DNA of 64,000 nucleotides from Gari tellinella (GCA_922989275.2 OV277866.1:76668328-76732327); one strand, 5' to 3'; shown: positions 53,112-64,000, counted from the first letter of the stretch. A program made the numbers and translations. Notes: a model not told the origin generated them from the letters alone.

Positions 53112-54717
53112 CAGCGGCGTAGCCAGGCTTGAACGAATGTTACGCACGTCCGGGGGAGGGTGCGGGAGGGGGGTACCCCCTCTTGCTGGTGGGGGTCCGG
53201 GGGGCCTCCCCCTGGAGAAAAAAGTAAATTAGAAGTAAAATGGTGAGCTCTGAAGTGTGTTTAGAGGGATTTGGAGCACTGAATACGATCTATGAGAACT
53301 ATACAAATGTGTCCAGCATATAATTAAATTTTGTGATTAGCGTTTTTTCTGCTAAAATAATTTGACTTTTAGCCGCACGAGTGGTATATACAAGAAGCAC
53401 TGTAGTCTTTTATGATGTCGACTTAAAATTGTAGTTGTTGATATCCTGAGTTTCCGAAACTCGAACTTGAAAAATGCAAGTGGGGGTTCGGGGGTCCTCC
53501 CCCGGGAGAAAACTGGAAATAAGAACTGAAATGGTGAGCTCTGAAGTGTGTTTAGAGGGATCTGGAGCACTGAATACGATCAACGTGAACCATACAATTG
53601 TGTTCAAAGCACCGTTATAACATAACAATAAATTTAGTGATTAACATTTTTTCCGCTATAATAATTTGACTTTGCCGCACGAGAGGTGCATGAAGCACCG
53701 TATTTATTTTTCATGATGCTGATTTAAATTTGTAGTTGTTAAGATCCTGAGTTTCCAAAACTCGAACTTGAAAAATGCAAGTGGGGGTCCGGGGGTCCTC
53801 CCCCGGGGAGAAAAATGGAAACAAGAACTGAAATGGTGAGCTTTGAAGTGTTTTTGGAGGGAAGAGGGACACTGAATACGATCAACGTGAACCATACAAT
53901 TGCTTTGAAGGCTCTGTTTTATTAGACACAACCTTATTTTGTGACTAATTTTTCCACTGCTAGAACTATTTGACTTTAAGACTCACGAGAAGTACACGAA
54001 ACACTGTAGCAGTTTTTCAGGCTGCCAACTTTCTAGCAACTAAGTTCTTTATTTTCTGAAACTTGAACTTGACCGCTGAAAGTGGGGTCCGGGGGTCATC
54101 CCCCGGGAGAAAACATCGAAATAAGAACTGAAATGGTGAGTTCTGAAGTGTGTTTGTAGGGATTTTGGACACTGAATACGATCAATGTGACTAACCTATA
54201 TATTTCCAAAAACTTTCGACTTTTAGACGATTTAGGTATACATTGTACGTACGATCCACATGTATATGAACTATGAAAAATTGTTGGTGGGGGATTTTGG
54301 GCACTAAATACGAACTATGTGATCCATACAATTTTCTTCAGAGGTTCGTTATATAAGACATAACATTATATAACTATTTGACTCAATGTTTAGACGCACG
54401 AGAGGTACATGTAGCAGATTACATGTAGCACCGTAGGTTTGAGCTGTCATCTTTGTAGTTACTAAGTTATTGGTTTTCTAAAACTTGAAATTGATCAATG
54501 CTGGAGGGGGGTCCGGGGGTTCTCCCCTGGGGAGAAAAATGGAAATTAGAACTGAAATGGTGAGCTCTGAAGTGTGTTTGAAATCTTCATTTTAGACTTT
54601 AAGGTCTAACCCCCCTTAGCCTTCGGTTTTTATGCCATTTTTGGCCATGTTTGATTTTTCATTTTTCAAACTGATGTTACGCACGTGCGTACGTGCGTAT
54701 CGCTGGCTACGCCCCTG
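53112..54717. mobile_element. R: element with CAGNGGCGTAGCCAG ends and ~310-bp tandem units
   Basis: Ends CAGCGGCGTAGCCAGG and CTGGCTACGCCCCTG, both bordered by ATGCAT. Also TTACGCACGT near both ends. The inside has about five units with GGGGGTCCGGGGGTCCTCCC and GAACTGAAATGGTGAGCTCT GAAGTGTG, near 53180, 53480, 53790, 54090 and 54510. No transposase frame. Confidence 0.75.
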
Positions 54718-55440
54718 CATGCATACGTACAACTTATTTATAGGACAAATGCTTGAGGTCAATGTGTAACTTGCAAAAGTTTCCACTGTTACAGCGATTT
54801 CTGAAGAAACTGATGCTCATTGACCATAAAATGTTCTGAATTGTTCTGTATAGGCAACTAATTCAGCTGCCATCGACACCAAATATGTGTTCGCCGAGAA
54901 GTCTGGATACAATGGTCAATCGTCAACTGCATATGAAAAATAATCCGTGTCGCTATTGAACAAATAAAGATTTTGATTTTTTTTATTATAACGAACCACG
55001 CTCTAGTTGTGTGTACAACGAACACGTTCCCGATCAAAATCAATACTGATGTTTTTTCTCAAAAACGCTAGACCAATTTGAAAAAAACCTTTGCATCTGA
55101 AATAAAATATCGTCTCCATTGCTATTGTGAAAGTAAAATAGTGATAGTTTATTCTTATCTGTCATAAACAGCGGGGGAAACGTCATTATTTCTCAACAAA
55201 CGCGTTTCTAACATAACCTGCGGTCTGGGAGTTGCATAAAGCCATGATATAAATATCGTAATCAACAAAGTGGAATATCATTGTTTGTGCTCCGGCTGAA
55301 CCTGTTCGTCCACAGGCGTTGCATGTAGCAGGACACCAAAATGACGGCATTTGCGATGACGTTAACGTAAACAACGCCACACTTCGCCGAAAAATCTATA
55401 TAGCAGAGGGTTTCTAAAAAACTACGGTTTTAATTTATGT

Positions 55441-55620
55441 TGTAGGTTCTTCAAATTGTTATGTGATAAATAAAATCTCATATTCGTGCTCATTATTTAT
55501 CATTTTTAATAAACTCGGTGACTAAAATGAATATGACGCTCGTCAAGACTCGCGTCACACTATTTTAGTCAACTCGTTTATTAAAATTGATGAATAATGA
55601 GCACTCATACAAGAACCTCT
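55441..55620. repeat. O4: ~180-bp imperfect palindrome
   Basis: GTGCTCATTATTTATCATTT TTAATAAACTCGGTGACTAA with the complementary arm TTAGTCAACTCGTTTATTAA; outer TAGGTTCTT / AAGAACCT. Confidence 0.75.
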
Positions 55621-55649
55621 ATTTGTGTTTAAACAATTATTCTCAATTT

Positions 55650-56470
55650 CAGAAGAGTTTAGAGCCATGTTAGACACCTAGTTGCTCTGCGCCTGACTGG
55701 GCTTCAAACATTTTGTCGTCTATATTTATATAAATCGTCAACATTTTTAAAAAAGGTGTATTTTTCTACATTTTATGCACGTTCGCTGTTCATTTGGTTT
55801 AAATGGGAAACACTTATTAAAGTTGGCCTGGTTATTCGCTCGATTCCTGACATTCATTTCCATACCTGTACAATTTGAAAATTGCTTATACAGTAGAACC
55901 TCTCTATTACGACCACTAAAAAGAAGGCTAATTATATGTATAAAAGACAGGTGACAGCTTAAAGCAATGTGAAAATGAAACAGAAAGCTCCTGTAGGAGC
56001 TTTCTGTTTCACATTCACATTGCTTTAAGCAGTCACCTGTCTTAAACGACGAATATTTGGCACAATTTAATGGTCGTAATAGAGAGGTTCTACTGTATTT
56101 AACCACTGAAATAATAACCAATGATATTAACCAACCCGGATATAACGTTCACTGTTGGTTTTGTTTAAACGGGAAAAACAATTTACCACTGTTTTAACTG
56201 AGCTTACTGGTTGTTTGCTCGAGATTCCTAACTAACAATCTTTATCCGCGACTGTTCAATATGCAAATTACCGTTCTTAATCACTTAAACGATTTATCAA
56301 CATGAATAATCCTGATCAAAAACAGTACACGTGTTCTTATTTATTATGAAATATGTGCAGTTTATCCGAAGATAAGTGCGACTTGGCAATGATAAACAAT
56401 TGGTCCCTAACAAAGAGTTTACTCCTCGAAAACTAGCCTTGTAACAGACACGGGCCGCTTTATTCAACAT
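55650..56470. repeat. Segmental duplication block Y (pair of 50280-51050)
   Basis: See block X. Contains D3 and the empty site of G2. Confidence 0.82.
55891..56095 (+). mobile_element. Family D copy D3, TA target, paralogous empty site
   Basis: TA at 55889-55890 and 56096-56097. Ends CAGTAGAACCTCTCTATTAC and its complement. Near-perfect chassis I stem. Block X reads ATTGCATGTATTTAACCACT with one TA and no element. Confidence 0.9.
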
Positions 56471-56799
56471 GTTTCTGATTTCAATTGGCTAGTATTTTTT
56501 TGTATTCCATTTTGAAAAACATGTAATATTTGAGGGACTGGCACCATGAATGTACATTGTTATTTAAGCCATCCAGTTTAAAATGCCTGTTGATATGAAG
56601 TAATAGTATATATATAGACATGACACTTGAGGGTGGATTTCAGCTTCAAAAGTGGTGCAGAATGTTGCTACAGTTGTTTTATTACCCCACCCACTCCAGT
56701 CCAATGGTAAATACCGATGTCATGTTAAGTCTTATAATCAGGTTACATTGAATAAAACATATTAAATGATATAATATATCATGTACTTGTAATCTTGAA

Positions 56800-57000
56800 T
56801 ATTGCAATCTTTCTTTGCACATAGTTTGAATCCTGATCATACACCACTTGACACGGGGTCTGGTCAGGATTCAAACTGTTTGGCACTCGAATCGATATTT
56901 CCGCAGTCGAAATGACTTGATTCTAATCATTTTAGAACAATATGACATATAACGGTATCAGTGCAGACGATAGAACATATGACGATGAAACTGGTGAATA
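56800..57000 (+). mobile_element. Family G copy G3 (ends eroded)
   Basis: AGTTTGAATCCTGATCATAC ... GGTCAGGATTCAAACTGTTT GGCACTCG, then GCAGACGATAGAACATATGA CGATGAAA as in G2. Confidence 0.62.
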
Positions 57001-57059
57001 CTTGTAATAAAGAGATGTAACATTATAATATTATATATGAGCCGTTCCAAGACAAATCT

Positions 57060-57150
57060 GCCTTATTGCATTGAAAACAGTGAAGATCAAGGCAAGCCGC
57101 CGCGTCTTAGATGCGGCGACAGACCTTGATCTACTCTGTTTGACACCTAC
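57060..57150 (+). repeat. Isolated chassis II-like hairpin
   Basis: AACAGTGAAGATCAAGGCAA GCCGCCGCGTC and GATGCGGCGACAGACCTTGA TCTACTCTGTTTGACACC. A different stem sequence on the same AACAGT...ACTGTTTG frame. Confidence 0.6.
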
Positions 57151-57169
57151 AATCATCTAAAGCATTGTA

Positions 57170-57414
57170 CAGTGGAGAATCTGTTATTCTTTCCCAATAA
57201 ACGCGTTTACGCTAAAACTATTATTTGCAAGGCAAACAGTTTGGAGCCAGATCAGACGCCGGGTAACCCGGCGTCTGATCAGGCTCCAAACTGTTTACCA
57301 CCAAGATAAACATGTATTATCAGAATTGTCCAAAAATTGTACTTTTCTACGTTTTAGTGCTTTGCGTTTGCGTACGTTTGCGTTTAAACGGGAAAGAATA
57401 ACAGATTCTCCACT
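57170..57414 (-). mobile_element. Family B copy B8 (reverse)
   Basis: CAGTGGAGAATCTGTTATTC both ends, TA on both sides; perfect inner stem GATCAGACGCCGGGTAACCC. Confidence 0.9.
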
Positions 57415-57779
57415 GTAATTAGCAGTACTATATACGGGTTTTGGTAGTGTAGACCAAACTCAGATGCAGAGCACGGGATAACAATGGAACTTGGCCTGTA
57501 CAATGTTACAGGGCAATAAGGCAGGTTTTATCATAACACGGCTTATATATATATTTTTTTATTATTTCATCAAGCACCTTGATTCTGGAATAAATGATGA
57601 CTTGCAAATACTTTCAGATACTGCTTTGAGACGAGACAACTGTATCAAACACATGGTTGAGTCAGATTGACTGTGGGTATAATTTTTGATGCCATTGTTT
57701 TACAATCATGTACATAACATTATACTTTCACGTCAAATCTATTCATATTTGTTGAGGCAGTTTGCTTTAGTAGTTTGCG

Positions 57780-60700
57780 TTACCCAATAATTGAGAGTGT
57801 GTGGTGTCTGGCAGGAATTGCAGGCATCCCTTTCGAGGGTAGCAGAGTCTTGATGGCTTTCCACAACCGTAACACCCACTCCTGATAACTGTGGTCAGCA
57901 CCAGGGTACACATTGACCAACACATTGTTGTCCAGTACGTATTCGTTCGTCTTAGTCATTCTCTCTGCGACCTCCAATGCTGCCGCCACCATTTTGAATG
58001 GAGGAATAACCTCTAATCCGCCTACATCGATATATATTCTCTGTCGAGGTCTGTCCCTGTTCAGAGAAACATTACGCATAGTTTGGTTCAAAAATTCAAA
58101 TCCTGACGTTATTACATCATTATCGAATTGTAATGGCCACCAGAATGACGAGGACTGACATGCAGCGAATCCGAAGTCACGTGGGCGTGTCCAAGCGGCA
58201 TGACATGCCATAAGACCGCCAAGCGAGTAGCCAATGATACCAATATTATTCCTGTCAGTGGTCAGACGATTGTTACAAAGTTTATGGACGGCTGGTAAGA
58301 CATTTTGTAACAAGAATTCAATAACAAAATTTCCTTTACCTCCCGTAGGAACTAACTTTCCACATTTATGAAGCATAATGTTCAACCATGCTGCAAAATC
58401 TTTAGAATCGTTTTCAGTAAAACATCCACCACATCTGTCAATAAATGTCCCATTTTTACATTCAAAATAATCGTGTTCAGATGGCGTAAGAAAAGTTATG
58501 CGTTCTGTTATATTATAATCGCCGAAGCCAATCACAATAAATTCCTCTGTAACTCCAAACTTCGTTATAAGGTTATCAAACATATTCTGCGGCACAGCAA
58601 ACGTTTTGTTGTCAAAGTCTAAGGCAAAAATGACTGAGTAAACTTTGTGAATGTTTTCATAGAAGCTTGGTGGTTTATAGATGGTAATTGATCTGTTTCC
58701 ACCGAGATCTCCAGAATCGACTTTAGTTTTTGATATGTTACCAGTCTTTTGGTAGAACCATGGGTAAGAGAAAAATTCCCTCTTCTTCGAAAAGTAATTT
58801 GAAGCCTTTGAGATTGGAAGATCTACGGCAAAGTTTCCTCCTAACATATCTACTCGATCGTCGACTAAAACTCTATACTCGAACTTGTCTCCCTGAAGCA
58901 GATGTTTGTCTGCGCATGTCTGGCATCTGTATCCGTCGAGCGATGATGTGTAAGATAAATATAATGTCCACGTGTCTGTAGAAGTCTTTGAAATAACTAT
59001 ACCCCTATCCCAACTATGTCCGAGCCCGTTGCCACGAATGTATAAATTGGAACCACCATGTATCTGGAATAATGATTAAATGCACTGACCAGTAATAAAA
59101 TAATAATAAAATTAATGATCAGAGCTCCACATAAAGTGAGCATTTAAAACAACAAAATTAATATGCTTGAACCTCCCGTATAATTGGACACTCATTAGAA
59201 GTCTCGCTTTGAAAAGGCGTAATTTGGTGCTACAATGATCCCTCCCCATAACGGCCCTCTGAACAACAATTCCCTCCTTTCAACAACGCCTGTCACTGTT
59301 CCCCAAAACAAGAAATTATGTCCAACCTTTTCAAGGCTGCAAAATCGCATGCTTAAAATTCTAGTCTGCTGTTATTTTTCTCAAAGTCACATCATGGACA
59401 TTTTGACAGAAAATGAAAAAATGGCAAATAAAAAATAGCTTGCATCCAGATCAAACAACTCTTTAAGCGGCGTCTGATCTAAATTCAAACTGTTCCCCTC
59501 CCTATAACAACGCCCTTTGAACAACACAAACAATCTTTGTCTCTAATTGGGAGTTGTTGTAAATAGGGGACACTGTATTACCATTGAAAGGGTTAACCCT
59601 TTACCTGATAGCCTATTTCTAGTACTAAATATAGGTGACTACTTAAAGCAGGTTGAAAGTAAAGCAGAATGCGCCTTAGGGCGCATTCTGCTTTACGTTC
59701 AGCCTGCTTTAAGCTATCATGTGCTACAATATAGAAAATATTCCCTATAATACATATTCATAACTGATTAAATTGGAACTATTTTCTTCAGCGGATGAAT
59801 AAATCATATCCGCTAAAAGGCGCTTCTATTGGGGAAAGGGTTAAATGAGCTGTTCAAACGCACATGTCAAATGGTGAAAGTAAAATTATTGATACATGTA
59901 TTCAATTCTTATCTGAAAAGCAGACGGACCTCTCATCTCGCTCAGATGACGAGCATCGCCGTGGCTTCAAACTGAATTGAATTTTAAAACTAATACCATA
60001 AGTGGGTTATTATTGCCTTTAAGCATTGTGTTTTATGTTAATGTTTCATCGTCTGCTCCAATTGAGCTTGTTTTTTGTTGCTTTATGCTGTTGTCTGCAA
60101 TACCTGAATCATTTACTCTTTAAAATACGCATTTTATATTTACTTTTTTAATTCTATCAATGATTATCCACTGAAGAAAATAGTTAAACCTGTTGCAGTC
60201 ATGAATATGCTTCAAATCAAACAATTTATATACCCTAGGAGATCATCAGACTGAAAGAAAAGCAGAATGCATAATATTGTGCAATCTGCTTTACGTTCAG
60301 CCTCCTTTAACTCATTATCCCTTGGAACTTCTAATGGAAAATTCCTGTTTTCAATAAAGACTGGTCCATTTTAGACTATTTAGGGTTGCTTTTTTGTAAT
60401 AAATTGCAAAATGCCAAACAGTGAAGTCCCAGTGAAGTCCTGCAGGGGCCCTCTGATTAGGACTCCACTGTTTGCATAGGACAAGCGTACTCTTCATAGG
60501 TACGTTTGGTAAAAGACGCATATATGCGTCACAAGGGCTCAATGCTCATCTGTCTGAGAAAGTAGAAACCCGCTATTTGTTAATAGGTTAAGACAGTTGA
60601 ACAGAAAAGAGATACCAACGAGAACACGTTGCAATTTCGAGTAACTCGGAGTCTGTTATGAACCTAAGCCTTTTTGCAATGCATATGTTGTCATATGCTG

Positions 60701-61870
60701 TTGTTTAAAGTACAAGTAAACCCTCTCTATTACAACCACTAATTTATGTTATTTATTAGGCGTCTAAGATAAGTGACTGTTTTAAGAAATGTGACAATAA
60801 AACAGAAATCTCCTTAAGGAACTTTCCGTTTTGCTGATACCTTGCTTTAAGCTGTTATCTGTCTTTTATTCTATCCGCTAGCCTTCGTTTAAGTGGTCGT
60901 AATAGGGAGGTTTTACTATATTGTAATTTGTTATTTACAAAATGCAATTCAAAGTAAGTCAATGTGGATTACATGGTCTATATTCGGACGCATGGCTTGC
61001 AAAGGTTATCTACAATCGAACAAATATGTATAGTTAAAGGAAAACAAACATCTGGTTACAAAGTTGTTTTTAAACGAAAGTTAATGTATTCAAGTTACAC
61101 AGAATGAAAAGATTTCCTCAAATATTTTTAAAATAATGCCTTTTGTAGATGGTATTACGAACTTTCATGGAGGCCGCCATATTATGTAAACTTTTTGTGA
61201 CGTCACCTATATTGTTTTTCTTAATAAGATGGCAACTAGAAGAAAAGCAGTTTGTGAAAATAAAATAGAATTAATTAGATCTAGTTAAAACCTGTTTTTC
61301 ACATATTTTTTATTTACGGTTGATGCCTTGGCAAATACCCCTGTTAGCACTTTTATTCATAAAACAATACTTTGACTGGTCCAAAATTAATCATAATTTA
61401 CAACAAGAGCGGATATAAATGACGTCATTATTAGGTTTAAGACAGAGTAGATCCAAGTCCGCTAGCGGACATCCAAGATGGCGACCTCCTATCTAATCAT
61501 CGAAGACTCACCTGCATAGTGTTTTTATCTACATTTACGCTTGTATGCATCCAAATGACAGCGGAGTTTGTACATAGATGTACAAAAATGTATGTTGTTT
61601 TTAAGACAAAATCTTTAATGTAAAACCGACTTTCCATAAGCTATCCTTTTTCCTATAACTTATTACTTTTACCTTCAGTTTGGTTTCCGGGTAGCGAACG
61701 ATGACGGTGAATCTGAGGTTTTCTCTTGGCATACTTGGAATGCTCGCCATACACGCGTCTCGTACACAGACCCCGCCCACTACAGAACTACTGTTACACG
61801 CCATACCCTCCTTGCACGCCGTGCACAGGCACGTGAGAAGTAAAATACCGACCAGTCTAAGTTGGAACAT
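57780..61870 (-). CDS. Secreted putative esterase (alpha/beta hydrolase), copy 2
   Basis: Two exons: 61870-61673 (66 codons, the same length as copy 1) and 59063-57780 (427 codons plus stop), 493 residues. Junction AAG|GTAAAA ... TTCCAG|ATA, phase 0. Signal peptide MFQLRLVGILLLTCLCTACK; Cys-rich segment; Ig-like region (LYIRGNGLGHSWDRGIV); catalytic GYSLGG (Ser ~346), YIDVGG (Asp ~412) and GADHSYQEW (His ~457). It is closely similar to copy 1 throughout, with near-identity around the nucleophile. A second Met directly precedes the chosen start. The Ig-like domain and mid-protein loops differ most. The intron is 2.6 kb against 1.2 kb in copy 1, because of inserted A, C, D and E elements. No key catalytic residue is missing. 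Confidence 0.88.
59233..59575 (+). mobile_element. Family C copy C5
   Basis: CAATGATCCCTCCCCATAAC ... GTTGTAAATAGGGGACACTG; hairpin reduced (GCATCCAGATCAAACAACTC / GGCGTCTGATCTAAATTC). Confidence 0.72.
59593..59844 (-). mobile_element. Family A copy A20, TTAA both sides
   Basis: TTAACCCTTTACCTGATAGC ... CTATTGGGGAAAGGGTTAA with a chassis I stem AGCAGAATGCGCCTTAGGGC. Confidence 0.82.
60110..60591 (+). mobile_element. Family A copy A21, split by E5
   Basis: The left half ends CAGCCTCCTTTAA; the right half resumes TGCTCATCTGTCTGAGAAAG TAGAAACCCGC and ends TAATAGGTTAA. Same breakpoint as A10/E1. Confidence 0.65.
60311..60540 (+). mobile_element. Family E copy E5 nested in A21
   Basis: TTAA at 60307-60310; the right side has decayed to TCAA. 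CTTGGAACTTCTAATGGAAA and GTCCTGCAGGGGCCCTCTGA. Confidence 0.65.
60713..60918 (+). mobile_element. Family D copy D4 (diverged)
   Basis: CAAGTAAACCCTCTCTATTA ... GTGGTCGTAATAGGGAGGTT TTACTA, TA flanks; hairpin AGAAATCTCCTTAAGGAACT. Confidence 0.68.
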
Positions 61871-62374
61871 CATTCTGCGAATAGAATAGTACAACACAAA
61901 TGTATGGAATTCATATGTGACCAGGGTTAACACCTCGCATTCATTACATGTGTATACATGTGTAAGTGTAATTAGTGTACACTACTTGTATATACATATG
62001 TGTAACTTGGGACCGTCTGTTATGGACCTATGCAGTGTCACGACTGAGTGATCGTAGAATGAGTGGGGCACGCATGCGTAGCAAATTAACATTCCTACCT
62101 AAATTCTCTCTCTCTCTCTGTCAGTCCATTACTAGCTGCCATCAGGTGAACATCTAGCAGTGTACACCTTGAATCTAGATCATCTCTGTTACAGGCGGGC
62201 TACTTGGCCATCTTGGACCGAGTCCATCAATAAAGATAGGAAACGTTTGGCTGTCAGTCCTTACTTTCAAGACCACTTCTTACACATATACAATGATATA
62301 TATGAAATTCCATGATTTACTTACATTAATTTAAATCTATGTAAAGAGACTAAACGGCAGAATAGAAATCCACA
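61871..62374. promoter_or_regulatory. Upstream region of esterase copy 2
   Basis: The first ~75 bases match the region upstream of copy 1 (TTCTGCGAATAGAATAGTAC versus TTCTGTGAACAGAATAGTAT), so part of the 5' untranslated region or promoter was duplicated. No TATA box can be assigned. Confidence 0.4.
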
Positions 62375-62447
62375 TTCACTGTTTGTAATGGAAATAAACG
62401 TTTAGCGTAAACGCGTTTATTGGGAAAGAATAACGTTTTCTTCACTG
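62375..62447 (+). mobile_element. Family B fragment B10
   Basis: Right third only: GGAAATAAACGTTTAGCGTA AACGCG ... GAATAACGTTTTCTTCACTG. Confidence 0.7.
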
Positions 62448-64000
62448 TATAAAAACAAGATTATATAAATTGATGGTTTAATGGGGAAAAAACTTGAAAT
62501 GAATGTAGGAGGCGGTTCAAATACAACTAAAATTATTGTCCGGAAACAAGTGTTTTGCAAAATTCTAAATACATAAATTATTAAGGAACATAACATCAAT
62601 ACAACTATTCAGATCAGAACCAAGCTCAAACGATGCCTTTCCTGCATGATGTGAAGGCTATATGTAAGTATGAAATTTGATTTCCATAAGAAAATCAGAG
62701 GTAAAGATATCATTTGGAATCTAGTTTGAGCCGTTAAATTATGTAACAAAAGTATGTACAGGGGCATAACTAAAGGAAAATTCAATTAAAGGAAATAAAA
62801 AAAACAAGGCATGTTTCCTGCATAAAAAGTCAGCTAAATGTTAAATTTGCTACAAGAGGTAACAAATAACTAAAAACGTTGTCTCTTGAATCGAGATTTG
62901 ATTTTAAATGACGATTTAAAGGGGAAAAAGGAATTATGTATTAAATGAACACCCTTCGTACAGAGTCTTAATACTAGCTCTTGATACAGCAGTGTACATT
63001 TCTAAATAACGACTGACCGCTTGGTCATATAGCTTGAAATTATATTAGAAAATACAGCAAATATAATTTAAATATAAATTGGTTATATCTCTGCTAGCGC
63101 GATTCATGGTATTTGCTGATAGTGTTCTGGCGTTTATTTCGCTTGAACGGCGAAATAAATCAGTTCATTTCTTAAATATTTACTCAATAGCTTTCAGTTG
63201 TATCAGTTAGTCCCCAGCTCATTTACCATGAGTATCATAGCAAGACAGATTATTTCTCCTAAATTCTTTCCATTTACCATTTGGATTTTAAGAGCATCAT
63301 TCTTTGAATGTTCTTGCAAACACGCTATATGGCTGGCCACCATTTCGAGGAACTCACTTTTTGAATTCCAGACAGATCAATATTAATAAAACATATTCCT
63401 ATCATTTACTCTCATTATTAATAAAAATACTTTCTGTCTTGAAATCATTGCTATACCGAGAACTACATACACCCTATTGTTTTCAAAATTCTTAAATTAT
63501 AGTTAATAATAGTAATTTAGAGCAATAAGTTTGTTACAGCAAATGTATTCTTAATTTTTATGGTCACGGCTAATTGAAATTAAGAGCGTACAGTTTAGTG
63601 TTGTTTCCCAAAGTTGACGGGTAATTAATTAAGTGACGTGTTTTCTGTGTGCTTTCATTGCGAGATACATACATGGGTTTTCACCATACCAAAACACACA
63701 TTTTCACCTGTACTGCCTGTAAATATTTAATTTATTTATGATATACCGCATGACGTTACATATTCCCGTTAACTTGTCACGTATCTGAATGCACATGTGC
63801 ATGTATGCAAGCTTTCTTTACATACGCCATTTTCAGTCCATTCAGGAAGTCTATTTGACAGATGCCCCTATGCAAGTTTTATATCTACGCGCAATGTTAT
63901 GCTTTTGGAATAAATGATTAGGTTCCAATATATCGTCAGCAGAGTACCCTGGATCATATAATTCTTCCCCTATAGACATACATGTGTCATCATGTGCATT
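62448..64000. other. No recognised gene or element
   Basis: AT-rich. Frames are at most 63 codons and have no motif. No hairpin chassis. Confidence 0.4.

Noticed and set aside
53041..53232. 63-codon frame ending in a Gly-rich stretch
   Set aside because: Falls on the left end of element R and its G-rich repeat.
55747..56121. 124-codon minus-strand frame
   Set aside because: Reads through element D3 and the duplicated block; the X copy lacks it.

Overview
This window looks like nuclear DNA of an invertebrate animal, most likely a bivalve mollusc (inference). The reasons are AT-rich sequence, short exons with GT/AG introns, very dense short DNA transposons, Helentron-like elements that carry ~160-bp tandem arrays, a tRNA-related SINE, and no bacterial-style operons. 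The genes are on the minus strand, and most of the remaining sequence is nested mobile elements.

Layout. (1) 325-29254, minus strand: eleven exons of a STAND NTPase of the NWD1/NWD2 type. I joined them by matching splice sites and codon phase, giving 3027 coding bases or 1009 residues. The order is DUF4062-like N-terminus (FLSSTFTD...ERN), linker, NACHT-type P-loop (GESGCGKT), then helical post-NACHT segments. The expected WD repeats would lie to the left of base 1, so the gene is 3' incomplete. (2) 29255-44219: no convincing host gene. It holds a 5'-truncated LINE reverse transcriptase followed at once by a SINE, a Mutator-like element with a 9-bp target duplication, long-inverted-repeat elements with TTAA duplications, a ~1.2-kb foldback and several large palindromes. 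(3) 44220-61870, minus strand: two paralogous two-exon genes for secreted alpha/beta-hydrolase putative esterases (495 and 493 residues), with a degraded first-exon relic at 52848-52915 between them. Duplicated flanking DNA (50.28-51.05 kb versus 55.65-56.47 kb, and 45.89-46.11 kb versus 52.53-52.72 kb) shows the cluster grew by segmental duplication. (4) 61871-64000: no gene recognised.

Mobile DNA. I name the repeat families A-R for this window only. A, E and G are short elements with CCC termini and TTAA target duplications (piggyBac-like). B, C, D and N have CAGTG/CAGTA termini and TA duplications (Tc1/mariner-like). I begins near CAGGGCTGCCA. J and K are TTAA-flanked, L is Mutator-like, F is Helentron-like, M begins CAGGGGCCCG, H begins near AGGGCTCCAGATAAG, Q is a foldback, and R carries a tandem array. 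Two perfect-stem hairpin 'chassis' recur across families that have different termini and different target sites. Chassis I (AAAGCAGG...CCTGCTTT) is in A, D and I; chassis II (CAAACAGTTTGGA...TCCAAACTGTTTGC) is in B, C, E and G. This modularity, with the nested TTAA insertions at one fixed point of chassis I, is the most unusual structure in the window.

The two esterases probably have related extracellular or digestive roles and the NWD-type protein is an intracellular STAND NTPase. Nothing in the sequence links them functionally. All element boundaries were read by eye and are approximate unless a target duplication is given.
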